This document shows, piece after piece, positions 1 through 9,183 of a stretch of DNA of 64,000 nucleotides. Numbering within the stretch: the stretch's first letter is position 1; each line of letters opens with the position of its first letter. The notes under the pieces were generated by a model. That model was not told the origin of the DNA, did not search any database, and saw nothing but the letters and a program-made list of their open reading frames with translations. The DNA is taken from the NCBI RefSeq assembly GCF_029278565.1, contig NZ_CP119559.1:1860001-1924000 (forward strand), given 5' to 3'. The translations under genes and the position numbers were made by a program. The DNA is from Haloarcula halophila (GTDB lineage Archaea > Halobacteriota > Halobacteria > Halobacteriales > Haloarculaceae).

Positions 1-1704
1 CTCGCCTTCCTCGAGGACCTCCGGGCACGAGACCCCGACCTGCCGTTCGTCCTGCTCGTCGACAGAGACGATGAATCGCTCCGGGAAGAGGCGGTCTCGG
101 CGGGGGTCACCGACTACTACCGGAGAGACCACGTGCGGTCGACGTGGGGACTGTTGGCCGACCGGATCGACGACGCGGTGACGGCCCGCGAGGCGACCAC
201 GGCGGTCTCCCAGCAGCGACACCGCCTCGAACAGATCCTCAAGACCGTCCCCAGCTGCGTCGTCCAGCTCGATTCGGATGGCCGGTTCGTCTTCGCGAAC
301 CAGCGAGCAGAACAGGTGCTGGGCCTCGAACGCGAGGCGGTGACCGACCGGACCTACAACGACCCGGAGTGGCGGATCCGCGACCTCGAGGGAGACGAGA
401 TCCCCGACGAGAAGCTCCCGTTCCGACGGGTCGTCGACACCGGGGAACCGATCTTCGACTTCGTCCACAAGATCCAGTGGCCCGAGGGAGACGAACGGGT
501 CCTGTCGGTCAGCGGCGCGCCGCTGTTCGACGGGGAGTCGGTCGACAGCGTCGTGTTCTCGCTCACCGACATCACCGACCGCCGCTACCGGGAAGACCGT
601 CTGATACGGCTACACGAGGCCTCCCGAGACCTCTACGACGCCGACACGACCGAGGAAATCGCCGATATCACCAGCCAGGCGGCCGCGGAGATACTCGATT
701 TCGAACTCAACGGCGTCCACCTCTACGACGAGGAGGCCGGCGGCCTCGCGCCCGTCGCGGTCTCGGAACGGACCGAGCAGGTCGCGGACTCGCTCGTGAC
801 CTTCGACCAGGGCATCGCCTGGGAGGTCTACGAGAGCGGGACGGTCCGTAGCTACGCGGACATCAGGGAGGCCCCGGAACTCTACGATCCCGAGACCGAC
901 ATGCGAAGCGGGCTGTACTTCCCGCTTGGCCGGCACGGAGTCCTCCTGGCGAACTCGAAGCAGCCCGACGACTTCGGGGAGACGGACCTCTGGCTGGGCC
1001 GGTTGCTCGCGGCCAACGCGACGACCGCGTTCGACCGAATCGAGCGGGAGTCGCTCCTGCGGTCCCGGACCAACGCGCTCGCGGCACAGAACCGGCGACT
1101 CGACGAGTTCGCGAGCGTCGTCGCCCACGACCTCCGGAGCCCGCTGCATAAGGCCGACAGCCTGCTGGAACTGTGGCGACAGACCGGCGACGAGAGCCAC
1201 GTCGACGAGGCCTCGGACACACTTTCGAAGATGGAGACGCTCATCGACGATCTGCTCTCGTTCGCCCGGCAGGACACGACCGAACGGAAGACCGAGCCCG
1301 TGTCGGTACGCGAGGCCGCCGAACGGACCTGGAAGACCCTCTCGGCGGACGCCGCGACCCTCTCGATCGACGGTGACAGGCAGATCGTCGCCGCCCCCTC
1401 GCGGCTGAACCGGATCCTCGCGAACCTGTTCGACAACAGCGTCCGACACGGCGGCGAGGGGGTCACGATCACCGTCGGGTTCCTCGAGGACGGCTTCTAC
1501 GTCGCCGACGACGGCCCTGGCATCCCACCGGACGAGCGAACGGCGGTCTTCGAGACTGGCTACTCGTCGACCGACGACGGGACCGGATTCGGACTGGCGA
1601 TCGTCCGTCGCGCGGTCGACGCACACGACTGGGAGGTCACGATCACCGAGAGCGACGCCGGCGGCTCGCGGTTCGAGATCACCGGCGTCGAGTCCGCGGA
1701 GTGA
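1..1704 (+). CDS. Receiver-PAS-GAF sensor histidine kinase, 5'-truncated
   Basis: A cytoplasmic two-component sensor kinase, open from base 1, so its N-terminus lies outside the window. The first ~45 visible residues look like the end of a receiver-like domain (the LPFVLLVD and AGVTDYYRRD stretches). A PAS domain follows (about residues 75-190), then a GAF domain (about 200-345). The HisKA phosphoacceptor is His376 in the motif VVAHDLRSPL. The HATPase domain has an N box (NLFDNSVRHGG), a G1 box (DDGPGIP) and a G2 box (GTGFGLAIV). There is no transmembrane segment, and the signal sensed cannot be read. No response regulator is adjacent, as is common for haloarchaeal kinases. A GTG at 133 is available but would cut off the receiver remnant. 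Confidence 0.93.
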   Translation, partial: LAFLEDLRARDPDLPFVLLVDRDDESLREEAVSAGVTDYYRRDHVRSTWGLLADRIDDAVTAREATTAVSQQRHRLEQILKTVPSCVVQLDSDGRFVFANQRAEQVLGLEREAVTDRTYNDPEWRIRDLEGDEIPDEKLPFRRVVDTGEPIFDFVHKIQWPEGDERVLSVSGAPLFDGESVDSVVFSLTDITDRRYREDRLIRLHEASRDLYDADTTEEIADITSQAAAEILDFELNGVHLYDEEAGGLAPVAVSERTEQVADSLVTFDQGIAWEVYESGTVRSYADIREAPELYDPETDMRSGLYFPLGRHGVLLANSKQPDDFGETDLWLGRLLAANATTAFDRIERESLLRSRTNALAAQNRRLDEFASVVAHDLRSPLHKADSLLELWRQTGDESHVDEASDTLSKMETLIDDLLSFARQDTTERKTEPVSVREAAERTWKTLSADAATLSIDGDRQIVAAPSRLNRILANLFDNSVRHGGEGVTITVGFLEDGFYVADDGPGIPPDERTAVFETGYSSTDDGTGFGLAIVRRAVDAHDWEVTITESDAGGSRFEITGVESAE

Positions 1705-1817
1705 CCGGATCGGCGGTCCCACGCCGGAACCGGCGTTCCGACGGCGAACGGGTTCGGTCGGCCCCGGAAGATTCGCCGGTATCTCGGAGCAGTGGCCGGG
1801 GTAACCGGAGGAATCGG

Positions 1818-1825
1818 GGTTTAAG
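1818..1825 (+). promoter_or_regulatory. Probable TATA box of the metY gene
   Basis: The bases GGTTTAAG lie 27 bases before the ATG at 1852. That is the usual haloarchaeal TATA spacing for a transcript that starts at or just before the start codon. Confidence 0.5.
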
Positions 1826-1851
1826 TCGCCTCCACGTGAGTAGCCGGCCGT

Positions 1852-3153
1852 ATGAGCGACGATGAGACCGAGCGCGGATTCGAGACCGACGCGTTACACG
1901 TCGGCCAGGAGGAACCGGACGCGGAGACCCGATCCCGGGCACCGCCGCTGTACCAGACGACGTCGTACGTCTTCGAGGACGCCGAGGACGCGGCACAGCA
2001 GTTCGCTCTGGAGAAGCCCGGCCACATCTACTCCCGGCTGATGAACCCCACCGTCGGGATGCTTCAGGAACGACTCGCGAAACTCGAAGGGGGCGTCGGT
2101 GCCGTCGCGACCGCCTCCGGAATGGCGTCGCTGAACCTCGCGACCTTCCTGCTAGCCGACGTCGGCGACAACGTGGTCACCGCCTCCTCGCTGTACGGCG
2201 GGACCTACACCTACTACACCCACACGGCGCCGCGCAACGGCGTCGAGACCCGGTTCGTCGACACGCTCGATTACGACGCCTACGCCGAGGCAATCGACGA
2301 GGACACCGCCTACGTCCACTGTGAGACGATCGGCAACCCGGCGCTTGTCACGCCGGACTTCGAGCGACTGGCCGAGATCGCCCACGACCACGGTGTCCCC
2401 TTCTTCGTCGACAACACGTTCGCGACGCCGTACCTCTGCAACCCGCTCGACCACGGCGCGGACCTGGTCTGGAACTCCACGACGAAGTGGATCCACGGCC
2501 ACGGTACCACCGTCGGCGGGGTTCTGGTCGACGGTGGCTCGTTCCCCTGGGACGAACACGCCGAGAAGTTCCCCGAGGTCGCCGGTGACAACCCCGCGTA
2601 CCACGGCGTCAACTTCCGGGAGCGCTTCGGCGAGGCCGCGTTCACCTACGCCGCTATCGCTCGTGGCCTGCGTGATCTGGGCTGCCAGCAGTCCCCCTTC
2701 GACGCCTGGCAGACGATGCAGGGCTTGGAGACGCTGCCGGCGCGGATGGATCGGCACTGTGAGAACGCGATGGCGGTCGCGGAGTTCCTCGAGGACCACC
2801 CCGAGGTCTCCTGGGTCACCTACCCCGGACTCGACGCCCACGAGACCCACGATCTCGCGTCGAAGTATCTCGACGGCGGCTACGGCGGCATGATCACGTT
2901 CGGGCTCGACGCCGGCTACGAGGCCGCCCGGACGACCGTCGAGTCCACCGAGATCGCCAGCCTGCTCGCGAACGTCGGCGACGCGAAGACGCTGATCATC
3001 CACCCGGCGTCGACGACCCACCAGCAACTCACCGACGAGGAGAAAGCCGCCGCGGGCGTCACCGACGACATGGTCCGGCTCTCCGTCGGGACCGAGTCCG
3101 TCGGGGACATCAAAGCGGATCTCGATCAGGCCATCGGGCAGGCGACCCGCTGA
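1852..3153 (+). CDS. metY: O-acetylhomoserine sulfhydrylase (Cys/Met PLP enzyme)
   Basis: A 433-residue fold-type I PLP enzyme of the Cys/Met metabolism family. It is predicted to make homocysteine from O-acetylhomoserine and sulfide in methionine synthesis. The Schiff-base lysine is about residue 212 in the motif STTKWIHGHG. The N-terminal TDALHVGQ, the YSRLMNPT stretch and the C-terminal SVGTESVGDIKADL are typical of the long MetY type rather than the ~390-residue MetB/MetC type. The acyl donor (acetyl or succinyl) is inferred. The acetyltransferase metX, often the neighbour in haloarchaea, is not seen. The gene ends one base before the convergent membrane gene. Confidence 0.92.
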   Translation: MSDDETERGFETDALHVGQEEPDAETRSRAPPLYQTTSYVFEDAEDAAQQFALEKPGHIYSRLMNPTVGMLQERLAKLEGGVGAVATASGMASLNLATFLLADVGDNVVTASSLYGGTYTYYTHTAPRNGVETRFVDTLDYDAYAEAIDEDTAYVHCETIGNPALVTPDFERLAEIAHDHGVPFFVDNTFATPYLCNPLDHGADLVWNSTTKWIHGHGTTVGGVLVDGGSFPWDEHAEKFPEVAGDNPAYHGVNFRERFGEAAFTYAAIARGLRDLGCQQSPFDAWQTMQGLETLPARMDRHCENAMAVAEFLEDHPEVSWVTYPGLDAHETHDLASKYLDGGYGGMITFGLDAGYEAARTTVESTEIASLLANVGDAKTLIIHPASTTHQQLTDEEKAAAGVTDDMVRLSVGTESVGDIKADLDQAIGQATR

Positions 3154-3154
3154 G

Positions 3155-3625
3155 CTACAGCGCCGCCGACCCGATCCACACCAGCGGGACCAACACCAGC
3201 AGATACGCCGCCGCCGACAGCGCCCAGTCCCGGCCGATCGCGCTCACGCGCTGGCGTGCCAGCCCCGGTCGGGGCAACACGACGCCGACGAAAAACGCCA
3301 CCATCAGCCCGAACAACAGCAGAGTCGTCAGGAGGTAGCTCGCCGCCGAGACGCCGCCGAGCAGTCCCTCGACCAGAAACAGGAGCGTCACGAACAGCGG
3401 ACCGGTCGCGCCGCCGGCGACGTAGTGGACGGCTGAGGCCAGCCGTCCCGGGGCGGTGTCGGGTGCCTGCTCGGTGAGCACGCCCGCCGCGACCGTCGGC
3501 GGCGTCTCACCCTCGGGGAGCCGCGCCATCGCGACGTCCATCCCCAGGGTCGCGACCACCCCCGCGACCACACCGAGCACGATCCTGAGCGCGACACCGA
3601 TCGACGCTGCGGGCTCGACCACCAT
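3155..3625 (-). CDS. Four-helix membrane protein of unknown function
   Basis: A 156-residue hydrophobic protein with about four membrane segments, near residues 8-25, 55-78, 82-105 and 128-150 (LLVLVPLVWIG near the C-terminus). Start chosen at the ATG giving MVVEPAAS. The longer frame to 3712 would add 29 charged, non-membrane residues. I do not recognise the family. It is convergent with metY with no spacer, so it is not in that operon. Confidence 0.7.
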   Translation of the reverse strand: MVVEPAASIGVALRIVLGVVAGVVATLGMDVAMARLPEGETPPTVAAGVLTEQAPDTAPGRLASAVHYVAGGATGPLFVTLLFLVEGLLGGVSAASYLLTTLLLFGLMVAFFVGVVLPRPGLARQRVSAIGRDWALSAAAYLLVLVPLVWIGSAAL

Positions 3626-3846
3626 ACGCGGGGCTCGGGACTGCGCGTACTTTTCGCTACCGGACCGACGGGGGCACGACACAGCAACTCCGGGACGCAC
3701 TGATCGAAACATCCACTATTTAGGCATCTATTTGTCCATATACTGTACTAGGTATGGGATAGCTGTACAAGACAAAGAAATATGTGGGGAGAGTGCCAAC
3801 AATTGCACTGTCGGCTGGCGAGGGGCCGCCAGCGACGGAGTCAGCC

Positions 3847-3987
3847 ATGTCCATCATCCACCGCATCACGAACACCGTCCGCAGCAAGAGTCGAACTCAC
3901 GTCTGCCGGTTCTGTCGCCTGTCGTTCGAGAAACAGCGAACGAACTGCCCGGCCTGTGGCTGTAACACGATCGAGCCCGACCGCTGA
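3847..3987 (+). CDS. Small double-CxxC zinc-finger protein
   Basis: A 46-residue protein with two knuckles, CRFC and CPAC, spaced about 14 residues apart, a one-zinc ribbon. Such tiny zinc proteins are common in haloarchaea and mostly uncharacterised. The start is the ATG giving MSIIHRITNT. A longer frame to 3784 adds 21 residues of unlikely composition. It is preceded by an AT-rich stretch (about 3712-3790) that may hold its promoter. Confidence 0.7.
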   Translation: MSIIHRITNTVRSKSRTHVCRFCRLSFEKQRTNCPACGCNTIEPDR

Positions 3988-3997
3988 GTCCGACGAG

Positions 3998-4630
3998 TTA
4001 CAGGATTCCCTCGGCTTCCAGTAGCTCCTGAAGCTGTGCCATCGTCGAGACGACCTCGTCACACGCCGGTTCGACGGCCGGCTTCGGCTCGAAGCCGATC
4101 GCGAGCCCCGCCACTTCCAGCATCGGCAGGTCGTTGGCACCGTCGCCGACCGCGACGGTCGCCGAGCGGTCCTCGCCCAGGATCGCCGTCGCGACCTCCA
4201 TGGCGTCGTCTTTGGTCCCTTCGATGAGCGGCCCCTCGACAGCGCCGGTGAGTTTCCCGTCGGCGACGGGCAGGCGGTTGGCGACGATGGCGTCGACCTC
4301 GACGCCTTCCCGGTCCAGGGCGGCCTGGACACCGCGCTCGAAGCCGCCGGTGAGGATGACCACGTGGACGCCGGCCGCTCGCAGCGCTGCGATGACGTCG
4401 GCCGCGCCGGGACGGAGTTCGACCTGGTCGAACGCCGCTCGGGCCTGTTCGTCGGGTAGATCCTCCAGCAACGCACACCGTTGGCGGAGACTCTCCGCGT
4501 ACCCGATCTCGTCGTTCATCGCCCGCTCGGTGATCGCCTCCATATCGGCGGCGGTACCGTTCTGGTTACCCAGTAGGACCGTCATCTCGGAATCCGAGAG
4601 CGTCCCGTCGAAGTCGAACGCGACTAACAT
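3998..4630 (-). CDS. serB: Phosphoserine phosphatase (HAD superfamily)
   Basis: A 210-residue HAD hydrolase predicted to dephosphorylate O-phosphoserine, the last step of serine synthesis. HAD motif I is DFDGTLSDSE at residues ~6-15 (nucleophile Asp6, acid Asp8). Motif II Thr lies in VVILTGGFERG. The motif III region is VAVGDGANDLPML with the paired acidic residues. The start is the ATG giving MLVAFDFDGT, because the upstream extension is basic and lacks conservation. It faces the small zinc-finger gene 10 bases away and is divergent from the cupin gene. Confidence 0.9.
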   Translation of the reverse strand: MLVAFDFDGTLSDSEMTVLLGNQNGTAADMEAITERAMNDEIGYAESLRQRCALLEDLPDEQARAAFDQVELRPGAADVIAALRAAGVHVVILTGGFERGVQAALDREGVEVDAIVANRLPVADGKLTGAVEGPLIEGTKDDAMEVATAILGEDRSATVAVGDGANDLPMLEVAGLAIGFEPKPAVEPACDEVVSTMAQLQELLEAEGIL

Positions 4631-4734
4631 TACCCGCCCGTTTCGCGTGCAGGGTTTCAAAGGACCCGGTTTCCGATCGGGCTCACCGGCTGTTTGGGAC
4701 CGGCCTTTTCCGCCTCCCGTTCCTCCCGTCACCT

Positions 4735-5214
4735 ATGAAGCACGTCTCCGCGGACGAAATCGAGCCGCAGTCGATGGGTGCCGATATCGACCGACGAGCG
4801 CTCGCCGAACCGCTGGGCGCGACGGATGTCGCGATCAACCGTTACGTCCTCGACCCGGGCGAGGCCTTCTCGGGTGGACTCCACGCACACCTCGATCAGG
4901 AGGAACTGTTCTACGTCATCGAGGGGACGGCCACCTTCGAGTACCGGACCGACCCCGCCGGCGAGAGCGAGACGGTCACCGTCGGGCCGGACGAAGGGGT
5001 CCGGTTCGCGCCCGGCGACTACCAGCAGGGGCGCAACGAGAGCGACGAGCGGGTCGTCGCGCTGGCGCTCGGCGCACCCAAAACGACCACCGAGAGCCGG
5101 GTCGTACAGCCCTGTCCCGACTGTGACAGCGACGTCCTCTCGCTCGAACCGGCCGAGGACGGGTTCCTGCTCGTCTGTCCGGACTGCGGGACCGAACTGG
5201 AACCCGATCTCTAA
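4735..5214 (+). CDS. Cupin protein with C-terminal zinc ribbon
   Basis: A 159-residue protein. Residues ~20-115 form a cupin barrel with the two signature blocks: GGLHAHLDQEELFYVIEG (metal-binding His and Glu) and VRFAPGDYQQGRNE. Residues ~123-157 form a zinc ribbon (CPDC ... CPDC). The cupin probably binds a small metabolite or metal; the substrate is unknown. The fusion is worth noting, since simple cupins end near residue 115. The stop codon overlaps the stop of the convergent HD gene by three bases. Confidence 0.85.
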   Translation: MKHVSADEIEPQSMGADIDRRALAEPLGATDVAINRYVLDPGEAFSGGLHAHLDQEELFYVIEGTATFEYRTDPAGESETVTVGPDEGVRFAPGDYQQGRNESDERVVALALGAPKTTTESRVVQPCPDCDSDVLSLEPAEDGFLLVCPDCGTELEPDL

Positions 5215-5843
5215 CGGCGCCCGGCCACCTCTGTGTCGAAGCGGTCGAGGAACCGCTCGACGAAGGCCCGACGGTCCTCGGCGAGTTCCCGGCCGGCGTC
5301 GGTGTACATCCGCTCGGGCAGATCCAGGATCTTCGTGTGGATGTGGTTGTACTGACTCTGCCCCGCGGCCGTCGGATCTTCCGCCGGCGGCGTCGACGGG
5401 TCGTGGATCGGCTCACCCAGTTCGCCGCCGTAGGTGAAACAACGAGCGATCCCGACCGCACCGAGGGCGTCCAGGTTGTCGGCGTCACAGAGGATCTGGG
5501 CCTCGCGGCTCGCCGGCTCGGTATCGTTGGAGTAGCGGTGTGCCCGGATGGCCTGGGTCACGGTCTCGATCCGTCCGTCGGCGATCCCGTGCTCGGCCAG
5601 CACCCGCTCGGCCTCCCGAGCACCCCACGTCGCGTGATCGTCGATCTCGCCGGCGTCCTCTCTCGCACGACCGATATCGTGGAACCACACCGCGAGTTCG
5701 ACCGTCCGCTCGTCGGCGGCGTACTCGGCGGTCAGGCGCTCGGTCAGCGCCTCGACACGCTGGACGTGGTGCCAGTCGTGGGCGGGGCTCATCGAGTCCG
5801 CGAAGTACGATCGCGCGACCGCACGGAGGGAGTCGTCTGGCAT
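5211..5843 (-). CDS. HD-domain metal-dependent phosphohydrolase
   Basis: A 210-residue protein of the HD superfamily. Metal ligands can be followed as HDWHHVQRV (first His), VWFHDIGRA (the HD pair) and CDADNLDALGA (distal Asp). This arrangement is that of the YedJ-like phosphohydrolases; the substrate, probably a nucleotide or phosphomonoester, is not identifiable. The start is the ATG giving MPDDSLRAV, nine residues inside the longest frame. Overlaps the end of the cupin gene. Confidence 0.88.
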   Translation of the reverse strand: MPDDSLRAVARSYFADSMSPAHDWHHVQRVEALTERLTAEYAADERTVELAVWFHDIGRAREDAGEIDDHATWGAREAERVLAEHGIADGRIETVTQAIRAHRYSNDTEPASREAQILCDADNLDALGAVGIARCFTYGGELGEPIHDPSTPPAEDPTAAGQSQYNHIHTKILDLPERMYTDAGRELAEDRRAFVERFLDRFDTEVAGRR

Positions 5844-5933
5844 CAGCAGTCTCTCGCAGGCACACGGCAAAGGCGTGGTGGTCGGGTTCGGACGACGCTG
5901 GGAGATAGAGGTGATCGGGTCCCTCCTCGCCGA

Positions 5934-6557
5934 TCAGACGAGTACGCCCGCCGGAACCGCAAGCAACAGGAACAGCGCGAACGCGTAGATCGCGTCGATC
6001 CACAAGAACTCCAGCGCGTTGAACAGCATCGACACGCCGACGAGCGGGTAACCGACGAAACGCAGGAGACTCCCTGTCTCTTTGGATCGCTCCCACAGCG
6101 CCGTGGTCGGCTCCCGGTTCGGGAACGCGTGGGCCGAGATCGCGAAGCCGGGGTAAAAGCCGGCCCACCACGCTAATCCGCCAGTCCCCTCCACCACGCC
6201 GGCGAGCCCGAGAGTGACGAACGCGGCAAACAGGACCAGCCCGACGACGGTCGTCACGACGAACGGGCCGACGACGACGCCGAACAGGTCCCGATACTGC
6301 TCGACAGCCGCGTGGTTCGTGAAATACTCGACTCGCTCGTCCGGCCCCGGCTCCTCGCCATCGTCGAGAACCCGTGATACCTTCGCCATCGCCTCCTGTG
6401 TCCGTTCGATCTCGTCGAGATCGACGTTCTCGTCGACCGCCAGTCGGGCCGACGGGACGCCGTACTTCTGATCGAATACGTCCTGGATAACGCCGTTGAC
6501 GAACATCCCCGGGAACGTCACGATGTTGAACAACAGTCCGATGAGTCCGAAGACCAT
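5934..6557 (-). CDS. Polytopic membrane protein of unknown function
   Basis: A 207-residue protein with about five hydrophobic segments, one at the N-terminus (VFGLIGLLFNIVTFPGM) and four in the C-terminal half. A charged loop lies at ~25-80. The stretch GFAISAHAFPNREPTTAL between helices reminds me of the C-terminal half of membrane proteins annotated as metalloprotease-like, but no HExxH motif is present, so I make no enzymatic call. The start is the ATG at 6557: a TATA-like AATATAAAAG lies 23-32 bases upstream. A TTG eight codons earlier is less likely. Confidence 0.68.
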   Translation of the reverse strand: MVFGLIGLLFNIVTFPGMFVNGVIQDVFDQKYGVPSARLAVDENVDLDEIERTQEAMAKVSRVLDDGEEPGPDERVEYFTNHAAVEQYRDLFGVVVGPFVVTTVVGLVLFAAFVTLGLAGVVEGTGGLAWWAGFYPGFAISAHAFPNREPTTALWERSKETGSLLRFVGYPLVGVSMLFNALEFLWIDAIYAFALFLLLAVPAGVLV

Positions 6558-6579
6558 CTTATTTGTGGCTTTGAAAGAC

Positions 6580-6589
6580 AATATAAAAG
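6580..6589 (-). promoter_or_regulatory. TATA box of the membrane-protein gene ending at 5934
   Basis: Read on the minus strand this is CTTTTATATT, about 27 bases before the ATG at 6557. It supports that start and a leaderless transcript. Confidence 0.5.
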
Positions 6590-6911
6590 AATACCGATAA
6601 CAGAATTATCGAAAACTCCTTCGAGGAATACGTGGAGAGTGACTCCTTCCGATCGATTCCGATATTCGAATCCAAGAACTGTATTATCAGCAACTGTTTT
6701 CTACGATACCGCTCTCAACACACCGTGAGGAACCACCCTGCTGTCCGGTACGGCTCCAGCCCCGACAGATACGGCTTCGACAGTGGCCCGCCGCAGGCGT
6801 CGGCATCCACCTTTCTGCCGTGTGGATCGGCTCGTTCGCGGGACTCACTTCACCGACAGATTGTGCAAAAACGCGGGAGAAAGCGCGGTTTCGCTGTGCT
6901 CGACCCCGTAC
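6590..6911. other. Intergenic region between two minus-strand genes
   Basis: About 320 bases without a convincing gene. The part up to ~6720 is clearly AT-richer than its surroundings and holds a partly symmetrical GATTC...GAATC element near 6656-6673. The rest is ordinary GC-rich sequence downstream of the helicase stop. Frames crossing it have no recognisable protein. Confidence 0.5.
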
Positions 6912-9107
6912 TCAGGGCTTGGGTGGTGGCCCGTCGTAGGCGTCCCTGTCCTGATAGAAGTTCAGCATCGCGAACTTCAGTTTCTCGGGGTCGATGTCGA
7001 CCATCTCCCGGCGCTCCTCCGGGGGGAACGTGCCCCGGACGGCGTAGTCGTGCATCTCCATCTCTGCGGCCTCGGTGTAGCGCTTGTCCAGGAGGATACG
7101 CGCCCCGAAGTCCTCTGGCGAGCGGACGACCCGGCCCAGGGCTTGTCGGGTCTTCCGGACGGTCGGAATCTCGACGGCGTACCGCCAGCCCGCCTCGTCA
7201 GCCGAGGGGGTGTCGTCCTCGCCGTCGGCGAACGCGGTTCCGTAGGCGTCCTGGACGGCCTCCATCCGGTCGTCGAGGTGGGGATAGGGGACGCCGACGA
7301 CGACGACGGTCCGGGCGTCGTCGCCGTCGTAGCTGACCCCCTCGCCGAGGGTCCCCCACAGCGAGGTAAAGAGGACGCCGTCGTCGCCGTCGACGAACGC
7401 CTCACGGAGGTCACGGGCCTGTGTGCCGGGTTCGTCCAGATAGCGGGTCCCGCTGACCGCGACCATCTCGTAGTAGCGCCGGGCCTCGCTGTAGGACGGA
7501 CAGAACACGAGCGTGTTGCCCGGCGTGAACCGGATCACGTCTTCGAGCGTCCGGGCGACCGTCTGCTGTGTCTGTGGGTCGTCGCGCTCGCTGGCAAACA
7601 GCGCCGGTCCGTCGACGGCGTAGGTTCGCCGGCGCTCCTCGGGGAACTGCGCGCCGTAGGCCATCGTCACCGGGTCGTCCAGGCCGACGACGTCCTCGGT
7701 CACGTCGAAGGGGCGCAACGTGGCGCTCATCAGCACCGACGCGTGCAGTTCCGCGAACAGGTCCCGGGTCACCTCCTCGGGGATACAGGTGTACAGTTCC
7801 GCCCGCCCGTACACCTCGTCGGTGCTCTCGTCCCGGCGGACGCTGACGACGGGGTACTGGCCGGCCTCGTCGCTCTCGGAGAGCCACGCGTCGAGGAAGG
7901 CCGCCGCCTGGAGGGTCTGACACTCCTTGCGGGTGTCGAGTTTCCCCTCTTTGAACTCCTCCTCGTAGCGGGCATCCAGGTCCCGCCCCAGTTCTGTCGC
8001 CGCCGTCAGTTCCTCGTGGAAGCCGGGGCCGGTGTACCCCTGGAGGAAGGTCAGCGTCAGATCGTCGCGTTTCTCGTCGTTGGCGACGGTGATGTCCTCC
8101 CAGTGGTCGTCGACCCGTTCGCGCTCACCGAAACCGAAGGAGTCCTCGTAGGTCTCGACCAACGCGTCCCGGAACGCCGCCAGGACGTTCTCGGCCGCGC
8201 CGGCCCGGTCGTCGTCGACCCCGTCGAGTTCGTCGACGGCCTGGTCGAGCGTGTTCTCGGTCAGCGTGCGACGGGCGTGATCGCGAGCGGCCGACTCGAC
8301 GTTGTGGGCCTCGTCGAAGACGGCGATGATGTCCTCGGGATCGCGGCCGAGCCAGCGGAAGAACTGCTCGCGGATCGTCGGGTCCAGCAGGTGGTGGTAG
8401 TTACACACCACGAGGTCGACGCCGTCCATCCCCTCTTTCAGCAGTTCGTAGCCACACATCCCCCGCTCGTGGGCGTACTCGTAGACGTCGTCGGGTGTGC
8501 GCACGTCGTCGTAGAGCCAGGCGTAGAACGCCTCGGTGTCGACCGTGAGGTTCCGGTAGTAGTGGTCACACGTCGACCGCTCGGACTCCAGTTCCGCCAG
8601 GTCGTCCTGGAGCTGTCGGAGTTCGTCGACGACGGCGTCGCGTGCCTCCATCGCCTCGCTGCTGCCCTCCTGGCCGGCCTCCAGCAGTTCGCTCTCGCGC
8701 TGTTCGAGATCGGCGATGTCCTGTTCGGTCTCGACCAGATCGCGGGTCGTGTCCCGCAGGGCCTGACACTCCTCGTAGTCGACGTCGATGTGACACATCG
8801 ACCCCTTCCCGCGGAAGACGACCGCTCGCAGGTCTTCCTCGTCGGTGATCGCCCGGGCGTCGGCCACGAACTGGCGCATCTGCTGGTGGACGTTCGTCGT
8901 GATGACGACGGTCTTGTTGGTCTCGCGGGCGTGTTCGAGCGCCGGGACCAGCGAGGCCAACGTCTTCCCGGTGCCACAGGCTCCCTCGAAGAGGACGTCC
9001 TGCCCGTCTTCGAAGGCCTCGGAGATGGTGGCCATCGCCTCCCGCTGGTGGTCGTAGGGCTCCTCGTAGGGGAAAAACCGGAGGTAGCCGTCGTCGGTCG
9101 TCGCCAC
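6912..9107 (-). CDS. XPD/Rad3-family iron-sulfur DNA helicase
   Basis: A 731-residue superfamily 2 helicase, predicted 5'-3' with an Fe-S cluster, acting in DNA repair or replication-fork processing. Walker A is EGACGTGKT (residues ~41-49), and the DEAH box is FDEAHNVE. Between them are four cysteines (in SMCHID, EECQAL, TCDHYY and RGMCGYE) suited to a 4Fe-4S cluster. Motif VI appears as RQALGRVVRSPEDFG. The family includes XPD, DinG and ERCC3-like haloarchaeal copies, so the exact subgroup is open. The start is the GTG giving MATTDDGYLRFFPY; a TTG nine codons upstream is possible. Confidence 0.92.
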   Translation of the reverse strand: MATTDDGYLRFFPYEEPYDHQREAMATISEAFEDGQDVLFEGACGTGKTLASLVPALEHARETNKTVVITTNVHQQMRQFVADARAITDEEDLRAVVFRGKGSMCHIDVDYEECQALRDTTRDLVETEQDIADLEQRESELLEAGQEGSSEAMEARDAVVDELRQLQDDLAELESERSTCDHYYRNLTVDTEAFYAWLYDDVRTPDDVYEYAHERGMCGYELLKEGMDGVDLVVCNYHHLLDPTIREQFFRWLGRDPEDIIAVFDEAHNVESAARDHARRTLTENTLDQAVDELDGVDDDRAGAAENVLAAFRDALVETYEDSFGFGERERVDDHWEDITVANDEKRDDLTLTFLQGYTGPGFHEELTAATELGRDLDARYEEEFKEGKLDTRKECQTLQAAAFLDAWLSESDEAGQYPVVSVRRDESTDEVYGRAELYTCIPEEVTRDLFAELHASVLMSATLRPFDVTEDVVGLDDPVTMAYGAQFPEERRRTYAVDGPALFASERDDPQTQQTVARTLEDVIRFTPGNTLVFCPSYSEARRYYEMVAVSGTRYLDEPGTQARDLREAFVDGDDGVLFTSLWGTLGEGVSYDGDDARTVVVVGVPYPHLDDRMEAVQDAYGTAFADGEDDTPSADEAGWRYAVEIPTVRKTRQALGRVVRSPEDFGARILLDKRYTEAAEMEMHDYAVRGTFPPEERREMVDIDPEKLKFAMLNFYQDRDAYDGPPPKP

Positions 9108-9183
9108 GCTGGGTGATTGGCCGCTCTCGGGCAAAAGGGTTCGCCCCGGCAGCTACTTCCGCTGTGCTTCCGTTGCTCGTGGT

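Noticed and set aside
6783-9116. A 777-codon plus-strand frame opposite the XPD-like helicase
   Set aside because: It is the reverse strand of a well-supported helicase gene; long antisense frames are usual in GC-rich DNA, and the translation is Val/Gly/Arg-rich without motifs.
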